64,000 bases of DNA from Megalopta genalis (taxonomy: Eukaryota; Arthropoda; Insecta; Hymenoptera; Halictidae): the NCBI RefSeq assembly GCF_051020955.1, contig NW_027477060.1, forward strand, positions 1 through 64,000. The letters run 5' to 3'. This document shows positions 13,411 to 25,495 of the stretch, one piece after another; the stretch's first letter is position 1; each line of letters starts with the position of its first letter. The position numbers were made by a program, and so were the translations under genes. The notes beneath the pieces were generated by a model. It made no database searches, was not told where the DNA came from, and was given only the letters and a program-made list of their open reading frames with translations.

Positions 13411-14030
13411 AGCTTCAAATCCAAGCGAAACACATGATTTAGCTTCAGATACTTGCGATATAAATGATACAGCTCCAAATGCAGGCGAAACAAATGAGTA
13501 AGCTTCAAATCCAAGCGAAACACATGATTTAGCTTCAAATCCATGCGATTTGGATAGTGTAGCTTCAAATCCATACGTAACACATGATTTCGCTTCAAAT
13601 CAATGCGAAGTAGAAGGCTTATCTTCTAATCCATGCGGAACGAATGGATTAGCTTCAGATACTTATGATATACATAATTTAGCTTCAACTGCGTGCGAAA
13701 CAAACGAGTTAGCTTCAAATCCAAGCGAACCACTTGAATTAGCTACAAATCAATGCGATGTAGAAGGTTTAGCTTCAAATCCCTGCGAAACATATGATTT
13801 AGCTTCAGATACTTGCGATATAAGTGATATATTTTCAAATGCAGGCGAAACGAACGAGTTAGCTTCAAATCCATTGGAAACAAATGATTTAGCTTCAGGT
13901 ACTTGTGGTATAAGTGATATAGCTTCAAATGCAGGCGAAACAAATGAGTTAGCTACAAATCCATGTGAAACACATTGTTTAGCTTCAAATCAATGGGATG
14001 TAGAAGGCTTAGCTTTAAATCCAAGCGAAA
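13411..14030. repeat. 1,140-bp-offset duplication in block B, left copy (pairs with 14,551-15,170)
   Basis: About 620 bp matches 14,551-15,170 at an offset of exactly 38 units. Shared unusual variants include GATTTGGATAGTGT, CTTATCTTCTAATCC and a GGGATGTAGAAGG. The copies differ at scattered single bases, for example CCATACGTAAC against CCATGCGTAAC. An open + frame (13,550-14,161, 203 codons, GAT TTG GAT AGT-type start) spans this copy and is a by-product of the register. Confidence 0.8.
13711..13860. repeat. 150-bp five-unit word P-Q-P-T-G (exemplar in block B)
   Basis: Five successive 30-bp units begin at 13,711 (P), 13,741 (Q), 13,771 (P), 13,801 (T) and 13,831 (G). The same or closely similar orders recur through block B, and T-then-G pairs recur in block C. 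The 163-bp HOR of block A is likewise five units, counting its 29-bp unit, plus the 14-bp remnant. Both blocks may therefore descend from a five-unit ancestor. That link is inference. Confidence 0.65.
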
Positions 14031-14550
14031 CACATGATTTAGCTTCAAATCAGTGCGATGTAGAAGTTTTAGCTTCAAATCCAAGCGAAACACATGATTT
14101 AGCTTCAGATACTTGCGCTATAAATGATACAGCTCCAAATGCAGGCGAAACAAATGAGTAAGCTTCAAATCCAAGCGAAACACATGATTTAGCTTCAAAT
14201 CAATGCGATTTGGATAGTGTAGCTTCAAATCCATGCGTAACACATGATGTAGCCTCAAATCAATACCATGTAGAATGTTTAGCTTCAATTCCATGCGAAA
14301 CGAATTATTTAGGTTCAGATACTTGCGATATAAGTGATATAGCTTCAAATGCAGGAGACGCAAACGAGTTAGCTTCAAATCCATGCGGAACAAATGATTT
14401 AGCCTCAAATACTTGCGATGTAAGTAATATAGATTCAACTGCAGGCGAAACAAACGAGATAGCTTCAAATCCATTCGAAATAAATGGTTTGGCTTCAAAT
14501 ACTTGTGATATTCATGATTTAAATTCGACTGCAGGCTAAACAAACGAGGT

Positions 14551-15170
14551 AGCTTCAAATCCAAGCGAAACACATGATTTAGCTTCAGATACTTGCGATA
14601 TAAATGATACAGCTCCAAATGCAGGCGAAACAAATGAGTAAGCTTCAAATCCAAGCGAAACACATGATTTAGCTTCAAATCAATGCGATTTGGATAGTGT
14701 AGCTTCAAATCCATGCGTAACACATGATTTAGCTTCAAATCAATGCGAAGTAGAAGGCTTATCTTCTAATCCATGCGGAACGAATGGATTAGCATCAGAT
14801 ACTTATGATATACATAATTTAGCTTCAACTGCGTGCGAAACAAACGAGTTAGCTTCAAATCCAAGCGAACCACTTGAATTAGCTCCAAATCAATGCGATG
14901 TAGAAGGTATAGCTTCAAATCCCTGCGAAACATATGATTTAGCTTCAGATACTTGCGATATAAGTGATATATTTTCAAATGCAGGCGAAACGAAAGAGTT
15001 AGCTTCAAATCCATTAGAAACAAATGAATTAGCTTCAGGTACTTGTGGTATAAGTGATATAGCTTCAAATGCAGGCGAAACAAATGAGTTAGCTACAAAT
15101 CCATGTGAAACACATTGATTAGCTTCAAATCAATGGGATGTAGAAGGCTTAGCTTTAAATCCAAGCGAAA
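14551..15170. repeat. 1,140-bp-offset duplication in block B, right copy (pairs with 13,411-14,030)
   Basis: This is the right-hand member. Homology ends near 15,170, where this copy continues GCGAAAAGAATGG and the other GCGAAACACATG. The left edge at 14,551 abuts a unit containing GCAGGCTAAAC that is absent from the partner's flank. Confidence 0.8.
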
Positions 15171-17342
15171 AGAATGGTTTAGCTTCAAATATTTTTGCCA
15201 TACATAATTTAGCTTCAACTGCATGCGAAACAAACGAGTTAGCTTCAAATCCATGCGAAACACATGATTTAGGTTCAAATCAATGCCAAGTAGAAGGCTT
15301 AGCTTCAAATCTATGCGAAACACATGATTTAGGTTCAAATCAATGCCAAGTAGAAGGCTTAGCTTCAACTGCATGCGGAACAAACGAGTTAGCTTCAAAT
15401 CCAAGCAAAACACATGATTTAGCTTCAAATCAATTCGAAGTAAAAGGCTTGGCTTCAAAACCATGCGACACAAATGATTTAGCATCAGATACTTGCGATA
15501 TAAGTGATACAGCTTCAAATCAATGCGAACTAGATATCTTAGTTTCAAATCCATGCGAAACAAATGATCTACCTTCAAATACTTGCGGTATAAATGATAT
15601 AGCTCCAAATGCAGGCGAAACAAATGAGTTAGCTTCAAATCCATGCGAAACACATGATTTAGCTGCGAATCAATGCGATGTAGAAGGTTTAGCTTCAAAT
15701 CCAAGCGACACACATGATTTAGCTTCAAATCAATGCGATGTAGAAGGTTTAGCTTCAATTCCATGCGACACAAATTATTTAGCTTCAAATCAATGCGATG
15801 TAGAAGGTTTAGCTTCAAATCCACGCGAAACAAATGAGTTAGCTTCAAACACTTGGGATATAATTGATATAGCTTCAAATGCAGACGAATCAAGCGAGTT
15901 AGCTTCAAAATCCATGCGATACACATGATGTAGCTTCAAATCAATGCGATGTAGAAGGATTAGTTTCAAATCCATGCGGAAAAAACGTTTGAGCTTCAAA
16001 CACTTCGGATATAGGTGATATAGCTTCAGCTGCATGCGAAGCAAACTAGTTAGATTCAAGTCCATGCGAAACACATGAGTTAGCTGCAAATCAATGCGAT
16101 GTAGAAGGTTTAGCTTCAAATCCATGCGAAACAAATGATTTAGCATCTGATAATAGCGATATAATTGATATAGCTTCAAATGCAGGCGAAACAAACGAGT
16201 TAGCTTCAAATCCATGCAAAACACATGATTCAGCTTCAAATCAATGCGATGTAGAAGGTTTAGCTTCAAATCCATGCGACACAAATGATTTAGCGTCAGA
16301 TACTTGCGATATAAGTGATATAGCTTCAAATGAATGCGAAACAAACGAGTTAGCATCAAATCCATGCGAAACACATGATATAGCTGCAAATCAAAGCGAT
16401 GTAGATGGTTTAGCTTCAAATCCATGGGAAACAAATGATTTAGCTTCAGATGCTTGCGATATAAGTGATATAGTTTCAAATGCTGACGAAACAAACGGGT
16501 TAGCTTCAACTCCATGCGAAACTCATGATTTAGCTTCAAATCAATAAGATGTAGCAGGTTTAGCTTCAAATCAATGCGATGTAGAAGGTTTAGCTCCCTC
16601 TTCAATGCGAAACAAATGATTTAGCTTCAAACACTTGGGATATATTTGATATAGCTTCAAATGCAGACGAATCAAATGAGTTAGCTTCAAAATCCATGCG
16701 ATACACATGTTGTAGCTTCAAATCAATGCGAAGTAGAAGGATTAGCTTCAAATCCATGGGGAACAAACGATTGAGCTTCAAACACTTCGGATATAGGTGA
16801 TATAGTTTCATCTGCATGCGAAACAAACGAGTTAGCTACAAATCCATGCAAAACACATGATTAAGCTGCAAATCAATGCATGTAGAAGGTTTAGCTTCAA
16901 ATCCATGCGATAAAAATGATTTAGCATCTGATACTTGCGATACAATTGATATAGCTTCAAATGCAGGGGAAACAAACGAGTTAGCTACAAATCCATGCAA
17001 AACACATGATTAAGCTGCAAATCAATGCATGTAGAAGGTTTAGCTTCAAATCCACGCGAAACACATGATTTAGCTTCAGATCTTTGCGATGTAGAAGGTT
17101 TAGCTTCAAATCCAAGCGAAAAACATAATTTAGCTTCAAATCAATGCGATGTAGAAGATTTAGCTTCAAATCCATGCGAAACACATGATTTAGCTTTAGA
17201 TCTTTGCGATGTAGAAGGTTTAGCTTCAAATCCATGCGAAACACATGATTTAGCTTCAAATCAACTCGAAGTACAAGGCTTAGATTCAAATCCATGCGAA
17301 ACAAATGGTTTAGCTACATATACTTGTGATATACGTTATTTA

Positions 17343-18240
17343 GATTGAACTGCATGCGCAACGAACGAGTTAGCTTCAAATCCATGAGATACACATGATT
17401 TAGCTTCAAACGAATGCGATGTAGAAGGTTTAGCTTCAAATCCATGCGATACACAAGATTTAGCTTCAAATCAATGCGATGTAGTAGGTTCAGCTTCAAA
17501 TCGATGCGACACATATGATTTAGCTTCAAATACTTGCGATATAAGTGATATAGCTTCAAAAGCTGGAGGAACAAGCGATGTAGCTTCAATTCCATGCGAA
17601 ACAAATGATTTAGCTTCAAATCAATGCAGTGTAGAAGGCTTAGCTTCAAATTCATGGGAAACAATTGGTTTAGCTACAAATACTTGTGATATACATTATT
17701 TAGCTACAACTGCATGCGAAACAAACGAGTTAGCATCAAATCCATGCGAAACACATGATTGAGCTTCAAATCAATGCGATGTAGATGGTTTTCTTCAAAT
17801 CCATGCGATACACAAGATTTAGCTTCAAATCAATGCGATGTAGTAGGTTCAGCTTCAAATCCATGCGATATAAGTGATATAGCTTCAAATGCAGGATGAA
17901 CAAACGAGGTAGCTTCAATTCCATGCGAAACAAATGATTTAGCTTCAAATCAATGCGATGTAGAAGGTTTAGCTTCAAATCAATAAGAGGTAGAAGGTTT
18001 AGCTTCAAATCAATAGAATGTAGAAGGTTTAGCTACAAATCAATGCGATGTAGAAGGTTTAGCTTCAAATCCATAATAAACACATGATTTAGCTTCAAAT
18101 CAATTCGAAGGACAAGGCTTAGATTCAAATCCATGCGAAACAAATGATTTAGCTTCAAATCAATGCGAAGTAGAAGGCATAGCTTCAAATCCATGCGAAG
18201 CAAATGGTTTAACTACATATACTTGTGATATACATTATGT
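17343..18240. repeat. 1,019-bp-offset duplication, left copy (pairs with 18,362-19,190)
   Basis: Starting at GATTGAACTGCATGCG (17,343), the sequence matches that starting at 18,362 at an offset of 1,019 bp. That is 34 units less one base, consistent with the frame-shifting 29-bp unit carried inside. Towards the right end the offset drops to about 989, meaning one 30-bp unit was gained or lost after duplication. Confidence 0.7.
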
Positions 18241-18361
18241 ACCTACAACTGCATGCGAAACAAACGAGTTAGCTTCAAATCCATGCGAAACACATGATTT
18301 AGCTTCAAATCCATGCGAATCAAATGGTTTAGCTTCAAATACTTGTGATATACGTTATTTA

Positions 18362-19190
18362 GATTGAACTGCATGCGCAACGAACGAGTTAGCTTCTAAT
18401 CCATGAGATACACATGATTTAGCTTCAAACCAATGCGATGTAGAAGGTTTAGCTTCAAATCCATGCGATACACAAGATTTAGCTTCAAATCAATGCGATG
18501 TAGTAGGTTCAGCTTCAAATCCATGCGACACATATGATTTAGCTTCAAATACTTGCGATATAAGTGATATAGCTTCAAAAGCTGGAGGAACAAGCGATGT
18601 AGCTTCAATTCCATGCGAAACAAATGATTTAGCTTCAAATCAATGCGGAGTAGAAGGCTTAGCTTCAAATTCATGGGAAACAATTGGTTTAGCTACAAAT
18701 ACTTGTGATATACATTATTTAGCTACAACTGCATGCGAAACAAACGAGTTAGCATCAAATCCATGCGAAACACATGATTAAGCTTCAAATCAATGCGATG
18801 TAGATGGTTTTCTTCAAATCCATGCGATACACAAGATTTAGCTTCAAATCAATGCGATGTAGTAGGTTCAGCTTCAAATCCATGCGATATAAGTGATATA
18901 GCTTCAAATGCAGGAGGAACAAACGAGGTAGCTTCAATTCCATGCGAAACAAATGATTTGGCTTCAAATCAATGCGATGTAGAAGGTTTAGCTTCAAATC
19001 AATAAGAGGTAGAAGGTTGAGCTTCAAATCAATGCGATGTAGAAGGTTTAGCTTCAAATCCATACGAAACACATGAGTTAGCTTCAAATCAATTCGAAGG
19101 ACAAGGCTTAGATTCAAATCCCTGCGAAACAAATGATTTAGCTTCAAATCAATGCGAAGTAGAAGGCATAGCTTCAAATCCATGCGAAAC
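18362..19190. repeat. 1,019-bp-offset duplication, right copy (pairs with 17,343-18,240)
   Basis: This is the right-hand member, with the same start motif and the same internal 29-bp unit. It lacks one 30-bp unit of the partner, namely the unit of the left copy that carries CAATAGAATGTAG. Confidence 0.7.
18797..18825. repeat. 29-bp frame-shifting unit with GATGGTTTTCTTC (exemplar)
   Basis: The stretch from GATGTAGATGG to the next GATAC is 29 bp instead of 30 because GGTTTAGCTTC is replaced by GGTTTTCTTC. The same unit occurs about a dozen times in block C1, for example near 17,783, 20,481, 21,020, 22,668, 24,016, 25,365 and 27,223, and once more near 37,970. It marks duplicated lineages. It moves both + and - open frames by one base, which is why open frames restart there. 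Confidence 0.85.
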
Positions 19191-19254
19191 AAATAGTTTA
19201 GCTACAAATACTTGTAATATACATTATGTAGCTACAACTGCATGCGAAACAAAC

Positions 19255-20615
19255 GAGTTAGCTTCAAATCCATGCGAAACACATGATTTAGCTTCAAATC
19301 AATGCGATGTAGAAGGTTTAGCTTCAAATCCATGCGATACACATGATTTAGCTTCAAATAAATTCGAAGGACAAGGCTTAGACTCAAATCCATGCGAAAC
19401 AAATGATTTAGCTTCAAATGAATGCGAAGTAGAAGGCTTAGATTCAAATCTATGCGAAACACATGATTAAGCTTCAAATCAATGCGATGTAGATGGTTTT
19501 CTTGAAATTCATGCAATACACAAGATTTAGCTTCAAATCAATGCGATGTAGTAGGTTCAGCTTCAAATCCATGCGATATAAGTGATATAGCTTCAAATGC
19601 AGGAGGAACAAACGAGGTAGCTTCAATTCCATGCGAAACAAATGATTTAGTTTCAAATCCATGCGAATCAAATGGTTTAGCTTCAAATACTTGTGATATA
19701 CGTTATTTAGATTGAACTGCATGCGCAACGAACGAGTTAGCTTCAAATCCATGAGATACACATGATTTAGCTTCAAATCAATGCGATTTAGAAGGTTTAG
19801 CTTACAATCCATGCAAAACACGTGATTTAACTTCCAATTAATGCGAAGTAGAAAGCTTAGCAGCAAATCCATGCGAAACACATGATTTAGCTTCAAATCA
19901 ATGCGATGTAGAAGGTTTAACTTCCAATCCATGCAAATCACGTGATTTAACTTCCAATTAATGCGAAGTAGAAAGCTTAGTTTCAAATCCATGCGAATCA
20001 AATGGTTTAGCTTCAAATACTTGTGATATACGTTATTTAGATTGAACTGCATGCGCAACGAACGAGTTAGCTTCAAATCCATGAGATACACATGATTTAG
20101 CTTCAAACCAATGCGATGTAGAAGGATTAGCTTCAAATCCATGCGATACACAAGATTTAGCTTCAAATCAATGCGATGTAGTAGGTTCAGCTTCAAATCC
20201 ATGCGACACATATGATTTAGCTTCAAATACTTGCGATATAAGTGACATAGCTTCAAAAGCTGGGGGAACAAGCGATGTAGCTTCAATTCCATGCGAAACA
20301 AATGATTTAGCTTCAAATCAATGCGGAGTAGAAGGCTTAGCTTCAAATTCTTGGGAAACAATTGGTTTAGCTACAAATACTTGTGATATACATTATTTAG
20401 CTACAACTGCATGCGAAACAAACGAGTTAGCATCAAATCCATGCGAAACACATGATTAAGCTTCAAATCAATGCGATGTAGATGGTTTTCTTCAAATCCA
20501 TGCGATACACAAGATTTAGCTTCAAATCAATGCGATGTAGTAGGTTCAGCTTCAAATCCATGCGATATAAGTGATATAGCTTCAAATGCAGGAGGAACAA
20601 ACGAGGTAGCTTCAA
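19255..20615. repeat. 1,348-bp family, dispersed member 0
   Basis: This matches member 1 at an offset of 2,187 bp and member 2 at 3,535 bp. Its left part (GATACACATG before AAATAAATTCG) agrees with member 2 rather than member 1, while the diagnostic CAATCCATGCAAATCACG (near 19,924) agrees with member 1. It carries the - open frame 19,474-20,361. Confidence 0.8.
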
Positions 20616-21210
20616 TTCCATGCGAAACAAATGATTTAGCTTCAAATCAATGCGATGTAGAAGGTTTTGCTTCAAATCAATAAGAGGTAGAAGGTTTAGC
20701 TTCAAATCAATAGAATGTAGAAGGTTTAGCTACAAATCAATGCGATGTAGAAGGTTGAGCTTCAAATCCATACGAAACACATGATTTAGCTTCAAATCAA
20801 TTCGAAGGACAAGGCTTAGATTCAAATCCATGCGAAACAAATGATTTAGCTTCAAATCAATGCGAAGTAGAAGGCTTAGCTTCAAATTCATGGGAAACAA
20901 TTGGTTTAGCTACAAATACTTGTGATATACATTATTTAGCTACAACTGCATGCGAAACAAACGAGTTAGCATCAAATCCATGCGAAACACATGATTAAGC
21001 TTGAAATCAATGCGATGTAGATGGTTTTCTTCAAATCCATGCGATACACAAGATTTAGCTTCAAATCAATGCGATGTAGTAGGTTCAGCTTCAAATCCAT
21101 GCGATATAAGTGATATAGCTTCAAATGCAGGAGGAACAAACGAGGTAGCTTCAATTCCATGCGAAACAAATGATTTAGCTTCAAATCAATGCGATGTAGA
21201 AGGTTTAGCT

Positions 21211-21270
21211 TCAAATCAATAAGAGGTAGAAGGTTTAGCTTCAAATCAATAGAATGTAGAAGGTTTAGCT
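21211..21270 (+). repeat. 60-bp double-stop module (exemplar)
   Basis: Two adjacent units carry CAATAAGAGGTAG and CAATAGAATGTAG. In the + frame that reads SNQCDVEG elsewhere, these give TAA at 21,220-21,222 and TAG at 21,250-21,252, in place of the Cys codon. The pair recurs near 17,981, 20,680, 25,562, 26,882, 31,054, 34,084, 37,897 and 38,315, so it is an inherited module. It argues against a long + strand gene. Confidence 0.85.
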
Positions 21271-21524
21271 ACAAATCAATGCGATGTAGAAGGTTTAGCT
21301 TCAAATCCATACGAAACACATGATTTAGCTTCAAATCAATTCGAAGGACAAGGCTTAGATTCAAATCCATGCGAAACAAATGATTTAGCTTCAAATCAAT
21401 GCGAAGTAGAAGGCATAGCTTCAAATCCGTGCGAAACAAATGGTTTAGCTACAAATACTTGTGATATACATTATGTAGCTACAACTGCATGCGAAACAAA
21501 CGAGTTAGCTTCAAATCCATGCGA

Positions 21525-22872
21525 AACACATGATTTAGCTTCAAATAAATTCGAAGGACAAGGCTTAGACTCAAATCCATGCGAAACAAATGATTTAGCT
21601 TCAAATGAATGCGAAGTAGAAGGCTTAGATTCAAATCTATGCGAAACACATGATTAAGCTTCAAATCAATGCGATGTAGATGGTTTTCTTGAAATTCATG
21701 CAATACACAAGATTTAGCTTCAAATCAATGCGATGTAGTAGGTTCAGCTTCAAATCCATGCGATATAAGTGATATAGCTTCAAATGCAGGAGGAACAAAC
21801 GAGGTAGCTTCAATTCCATGCGAATCAAATGATTTAGTTTCAAATCCATGCGAATCAAATGGTTTAGCTTCAAATACTTGTGATATACGTTATTTAGATT
21901 GAACTGCATGCGCAACGAACGAGTTAGCTTCAAATCCATGAGATACACATGATTTAGCTTCAAATCAATGCGATTTAGAAGGTTTAGCTTACAATCCATG
22001 CAAAACACGTGATTTAACTTCCAATTAATGCGAAGTAGAAAGCTTAGCAGCAAATCCATGCGAAACACATGATTTAGCTTCAAATCAATGCGATGTAGAA
22101 GGTTTAACTTCCAATCCATGCAAATCACGTGATTTAACTTCCAATTAATGCGAAGTAGAAAGCTTAGTTTCAAATCCATGCGAATCAAATGGTTTAGCTT
22201 CAAATACTTGTGATATACGTTATTTAGATTGAACTGCATGCGCAACGAACGAGTTAGCTTCAAATCCATGAGATACACATGATTTAGCTTCAAACCAATG
22301 CGATGTAGAAGGATTAGCTTCAAATCCATGCGATACACAAGATTTAGCTTCAAATCAATGCGATGTAGTAGGTTCAGCTTCAAATCCATGCGACACATAT
22401 GATTTAGCTTCAAATACTTGCGATATAAGTGACATAGCTTCAAAAGCTGGGGGAACAAGCGATGTAGCTTCAATTCCATGCGAAACAAATGATTTAGCTT
22501 CAAATCAATGCGGAGTAGAAGGCTTAGCTTCAAATTCTTGGGAAACAATTGGTTTAGCTACAAATACTTGTGATATACATTATTTAGCTACAACTGCATG
22601 CGAAACAAACGAGTTAGCATCAAATCCATGCGAAACACATGATTAAGCTTCAAATCAATGCGATGTAGATGGTTTTCTTCAAATCCATGCGATACACAAG
22701 ATTTAGCTTCAAATCAATGCGATGTAGTAGGTTCAGCTTCAAATCCATGCGATATAAGTGATATAGCTTCAAATGCAGGAGGAACAAACGAGGTAGCTTC
22801 AAATCCATGCGAAACACATGATTTAGCTTCAAATCAATGCGATGTAGAAGGTTTAGCTTCAAATCCATGCGA
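21525..22872. repeat. 1,348-bp family, tandem member 1
   Basis: This is the first of three tandem members. The 1,348-bp length is 45 units less two bases, reflecting two 29-bp units. It has CAATCCATGCAAATCACG near 22,112, where members 2 and 3 have CAATGCATGCAAATCACG. Confidence 0.85.
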
Positions 22873-24220
22873 TACACATGATTTAGCTTCAAATAAATTC
22901 GAAGGACAAGGCTTAGACTCAAATCCATGCGAAACAAATGATTTAGCTTCAAATGAATGCGAAGTAGAAGGCTTAGATTCAAATCTATGCGAAACACATG
23001 ATTAAGCTTCAAATCAATGCGATGTAGATGGTTTTCTTGAAATTCATGCAATACACAAGATTTAGCTTCAAATCAATGCGATGTAGTAGGTTCAGCTTCA
23101 AATCCATGCGATATAAGTGATATAGCTTCAAATGCAGGAGGAACAAACGAGGTAGCTTCAATTCCATGCGAAACAAATGATTTAGTTTCAAATCCATGCG
23201 AATCAAATGGTTTAGCTTCAAATACTTGTGATATACGTTATTTAGATTGAACTGCATGCGCAACGAACGAGTTAGCTTCAAATCCATGAGATACACATGA
23301 TTTAGCTTCAAATCAATGCGATTTAGAAGGTTTAGCTTACAATCCATGCAAAACACGTGATTTAACTTCCAATTAATGCGAAGTAGAAAGCTTAGCAGCA
23401 AATCCATGCGAAACACATGATTTAGCTTCAAATCAATGCGATGTAGAAGGTTTAACTTCCAATGCATGCAAATCACGTGATTTAACTTCCAATTAATGCG
23501 AAGTAGAAAGCTTAGTTTCAAATCCATGCGAATCAAATGGTTTAGCTTCAAATACTTGTGATATACGTTATTTAGATTGAACTGCATGCGCAACGAACGA
23601 GTTAGCTTCAAATCCATGAGATACACATGATTTAGCTTCAAACCAATGCGATGTAGAAGGATTAGCTTCAAATCCATGCGATACACAAGATTTAGCTTCA
23701 AATCAATGCGATGTAGTAGGTTCAGCTTCAAATCCATGCGACACATATGATTTAGCTTCAAATACTTGCGATATAAGTGACATAGCTTCAAAAGCTGGGG
23801 GAACAAGCGATGTAGCTTCAATTCCATGCGAAACAAATGATTTAGCTTCAAATCAATGCGGAGTAGAAGGCTTAGCTTCAAATTCTTGGGAAACAATTGG
23901 TTTAGCTACAAATACTTGTGATATACATTATTTAGCTACAACTGCATGCGAAACAAACGAGTTAGCATCAAATCCATGCGAAACACATGATTAAGCTTCA
24001 AATCAATGCGATGTAGATGGTTTTCTTCAAATCCATGCGATACACAAGATTTAGCTTCAAATCAATGCGATGTAGTAGGTTCAGCTTCAAATCCATGCGA
24101 TATAAGTGATATAGCTTCAAATGCAGGAGGAACAAACGAGGTAGCTTCAAATCCATGCGAAACACATGATTTAGCTTCAAATCAATGCGATGTAGAAGGT
24201 TTAGCTTCAAATCCATGCGA
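22873..24220. repeat. 1,348-bp family, tandem member 2
   Basis: By inspection this is almost identical to member 1 at an offset of 1,348 bp. It carries the diagnostic change to CAATGCATGC near 23,460, which creates a GCATGC site shared with member 3. Members 2 and 3 are therefore each other's closest relatives. Confidence 0.85.
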
Positions 24221-25495
24221 TACACATGATTTAGCTTCAAATAAATTCGAAGGACAAGGCTTAGACTCAAATCCATGCGAAACAAATGATTTAGCTTCAA
24301 ATGAATGCGAAGTAGAAGGCTTAGATTCAAATCTATGCGAAACACATGATTAAGCTTCAAATCAATGCGATGTAGATGGTTTTCTTGAAATTCATGCAAT
24401 ACACAAGATTTAGCTTCAAATCAATGCGATGTAGTAGGTTCAGCTTCAAATCCATGCGATATAAGTGATATAGCTTCAAATGCAGGAGGAACAAACGAGG
24501 TAGCTTCAATTCCATGCGAAACAAATGATTTAGTTTCAAATCCATGCGAATCAAATGGTTTAGCTTCAAATACTTGTGATATACGTTATTTAGATTGAAC
24601 TGCATGCGCAACGAACGAGTTAGCTTCAAATCCATGAGATACACATGATTTAGCTTCAAATCAATGCGATTTAGAAGGTTTAGCTTACAATCCATGCAAA
24701 ACACGTGATTTAACTTCCAATTAATGCGAAGTAGAAAGCTTAGCAGCAAATCCATGCGAAACACATGATTTAGCTTCAAATCAATGCGATGTAGAAGGTT
24801 TAACTTCCAATGCATGCAAATCACGTGATTTAACTTCCAATTAATGCGAAGTAGAAAGCTTAGTTTCAAATCCATGCGAATCAAATGGTTTAGCTTCAAA
24901 TACTTGTGATATACGTTATTTAGATTGAACTGCATGCGCAACGAACGAGTTAGCTTCAAATCCATGAGATACACATGATTTAGCTTCAAACCAGTTGCGA
25001 TGTAGAAGGATTAGCTTCAAATCCATGCGATACACAAGATTTAGCTTCAAATCAATGCGATGTAGTAGGTTCAGCTTCAAATCCATGCGACACATATGAT
25101 TTAGCTTCAAATACTTGCGATATAAGTGATATAGCTTCAAAAGCTGGGGGAACAAGCGATGTAGCTTCAATTCCATGCGAAACAAATGATTTAGCTTCAA
25201 ATCAATGCGGAGTAGAAGGCTTAGCTTCAAATTCTTGGGAAACAATTGGTTTAGCTACAAATACTTGTGATATACATTATTTAGCTACAACTGCATGCGA
25301 AACAAACGAGTTAGCATCAAATCCATGCGAAACACATGATTAAGCTTCAAATCAATGCGATGTAGATGGTTTTCTTCAAATCCATGCGATACACAAGATT
25401 TAGCTTCAAATCAATGCGATGTAGTAGGTTCAGCTTCAAATCCATGCGATATAAGTGATATAGCTTCAAATGCAGGAGGAACAAACGAGGTAGCT
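24221..25495. repeat. 1,348-bp family, tandem member 3 (incomplete)
   Basis: This shares CAATGCATGC (near 24,808) with member 2. A private one-base insertion (CCAGTTGCG for CCAATGCG, near 24,992) changes the offset to 1,349 and ends the - open frame that runs through the other members. Homology stops near 25,495, where this copy has TTCAATTCC and member 2 has TTCAAATCC. Confidence 0.8.

Larger units (their letters stand above)
11454..17040. repeat. Block B: heterogeneous type-B units with a five-unit order
   Basis: Units are type B but more varied than elsewhere. Most fall into four kinds, named here by the + frame: P (SNPCETHDL), Q (SNQCDVEGL), T (SDTCDISDI) and G (SNAGETNEL). T is regularly followed by G. 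From about 12,541 to 15,900 the unit start stays in exact 30-bp register, about 112 units without a net length change. Register changes occur near 15,908 and 16,600 (one with an irregular CTCCCTCTTC). No long HOR is evident. A marker module with CAGCTCCAAATGCAGG recurs with that string beginning near 12,540, 13,470, 14,130 and 14,610. The right border with block C is gradual and approximate. Confidence 0.85.
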
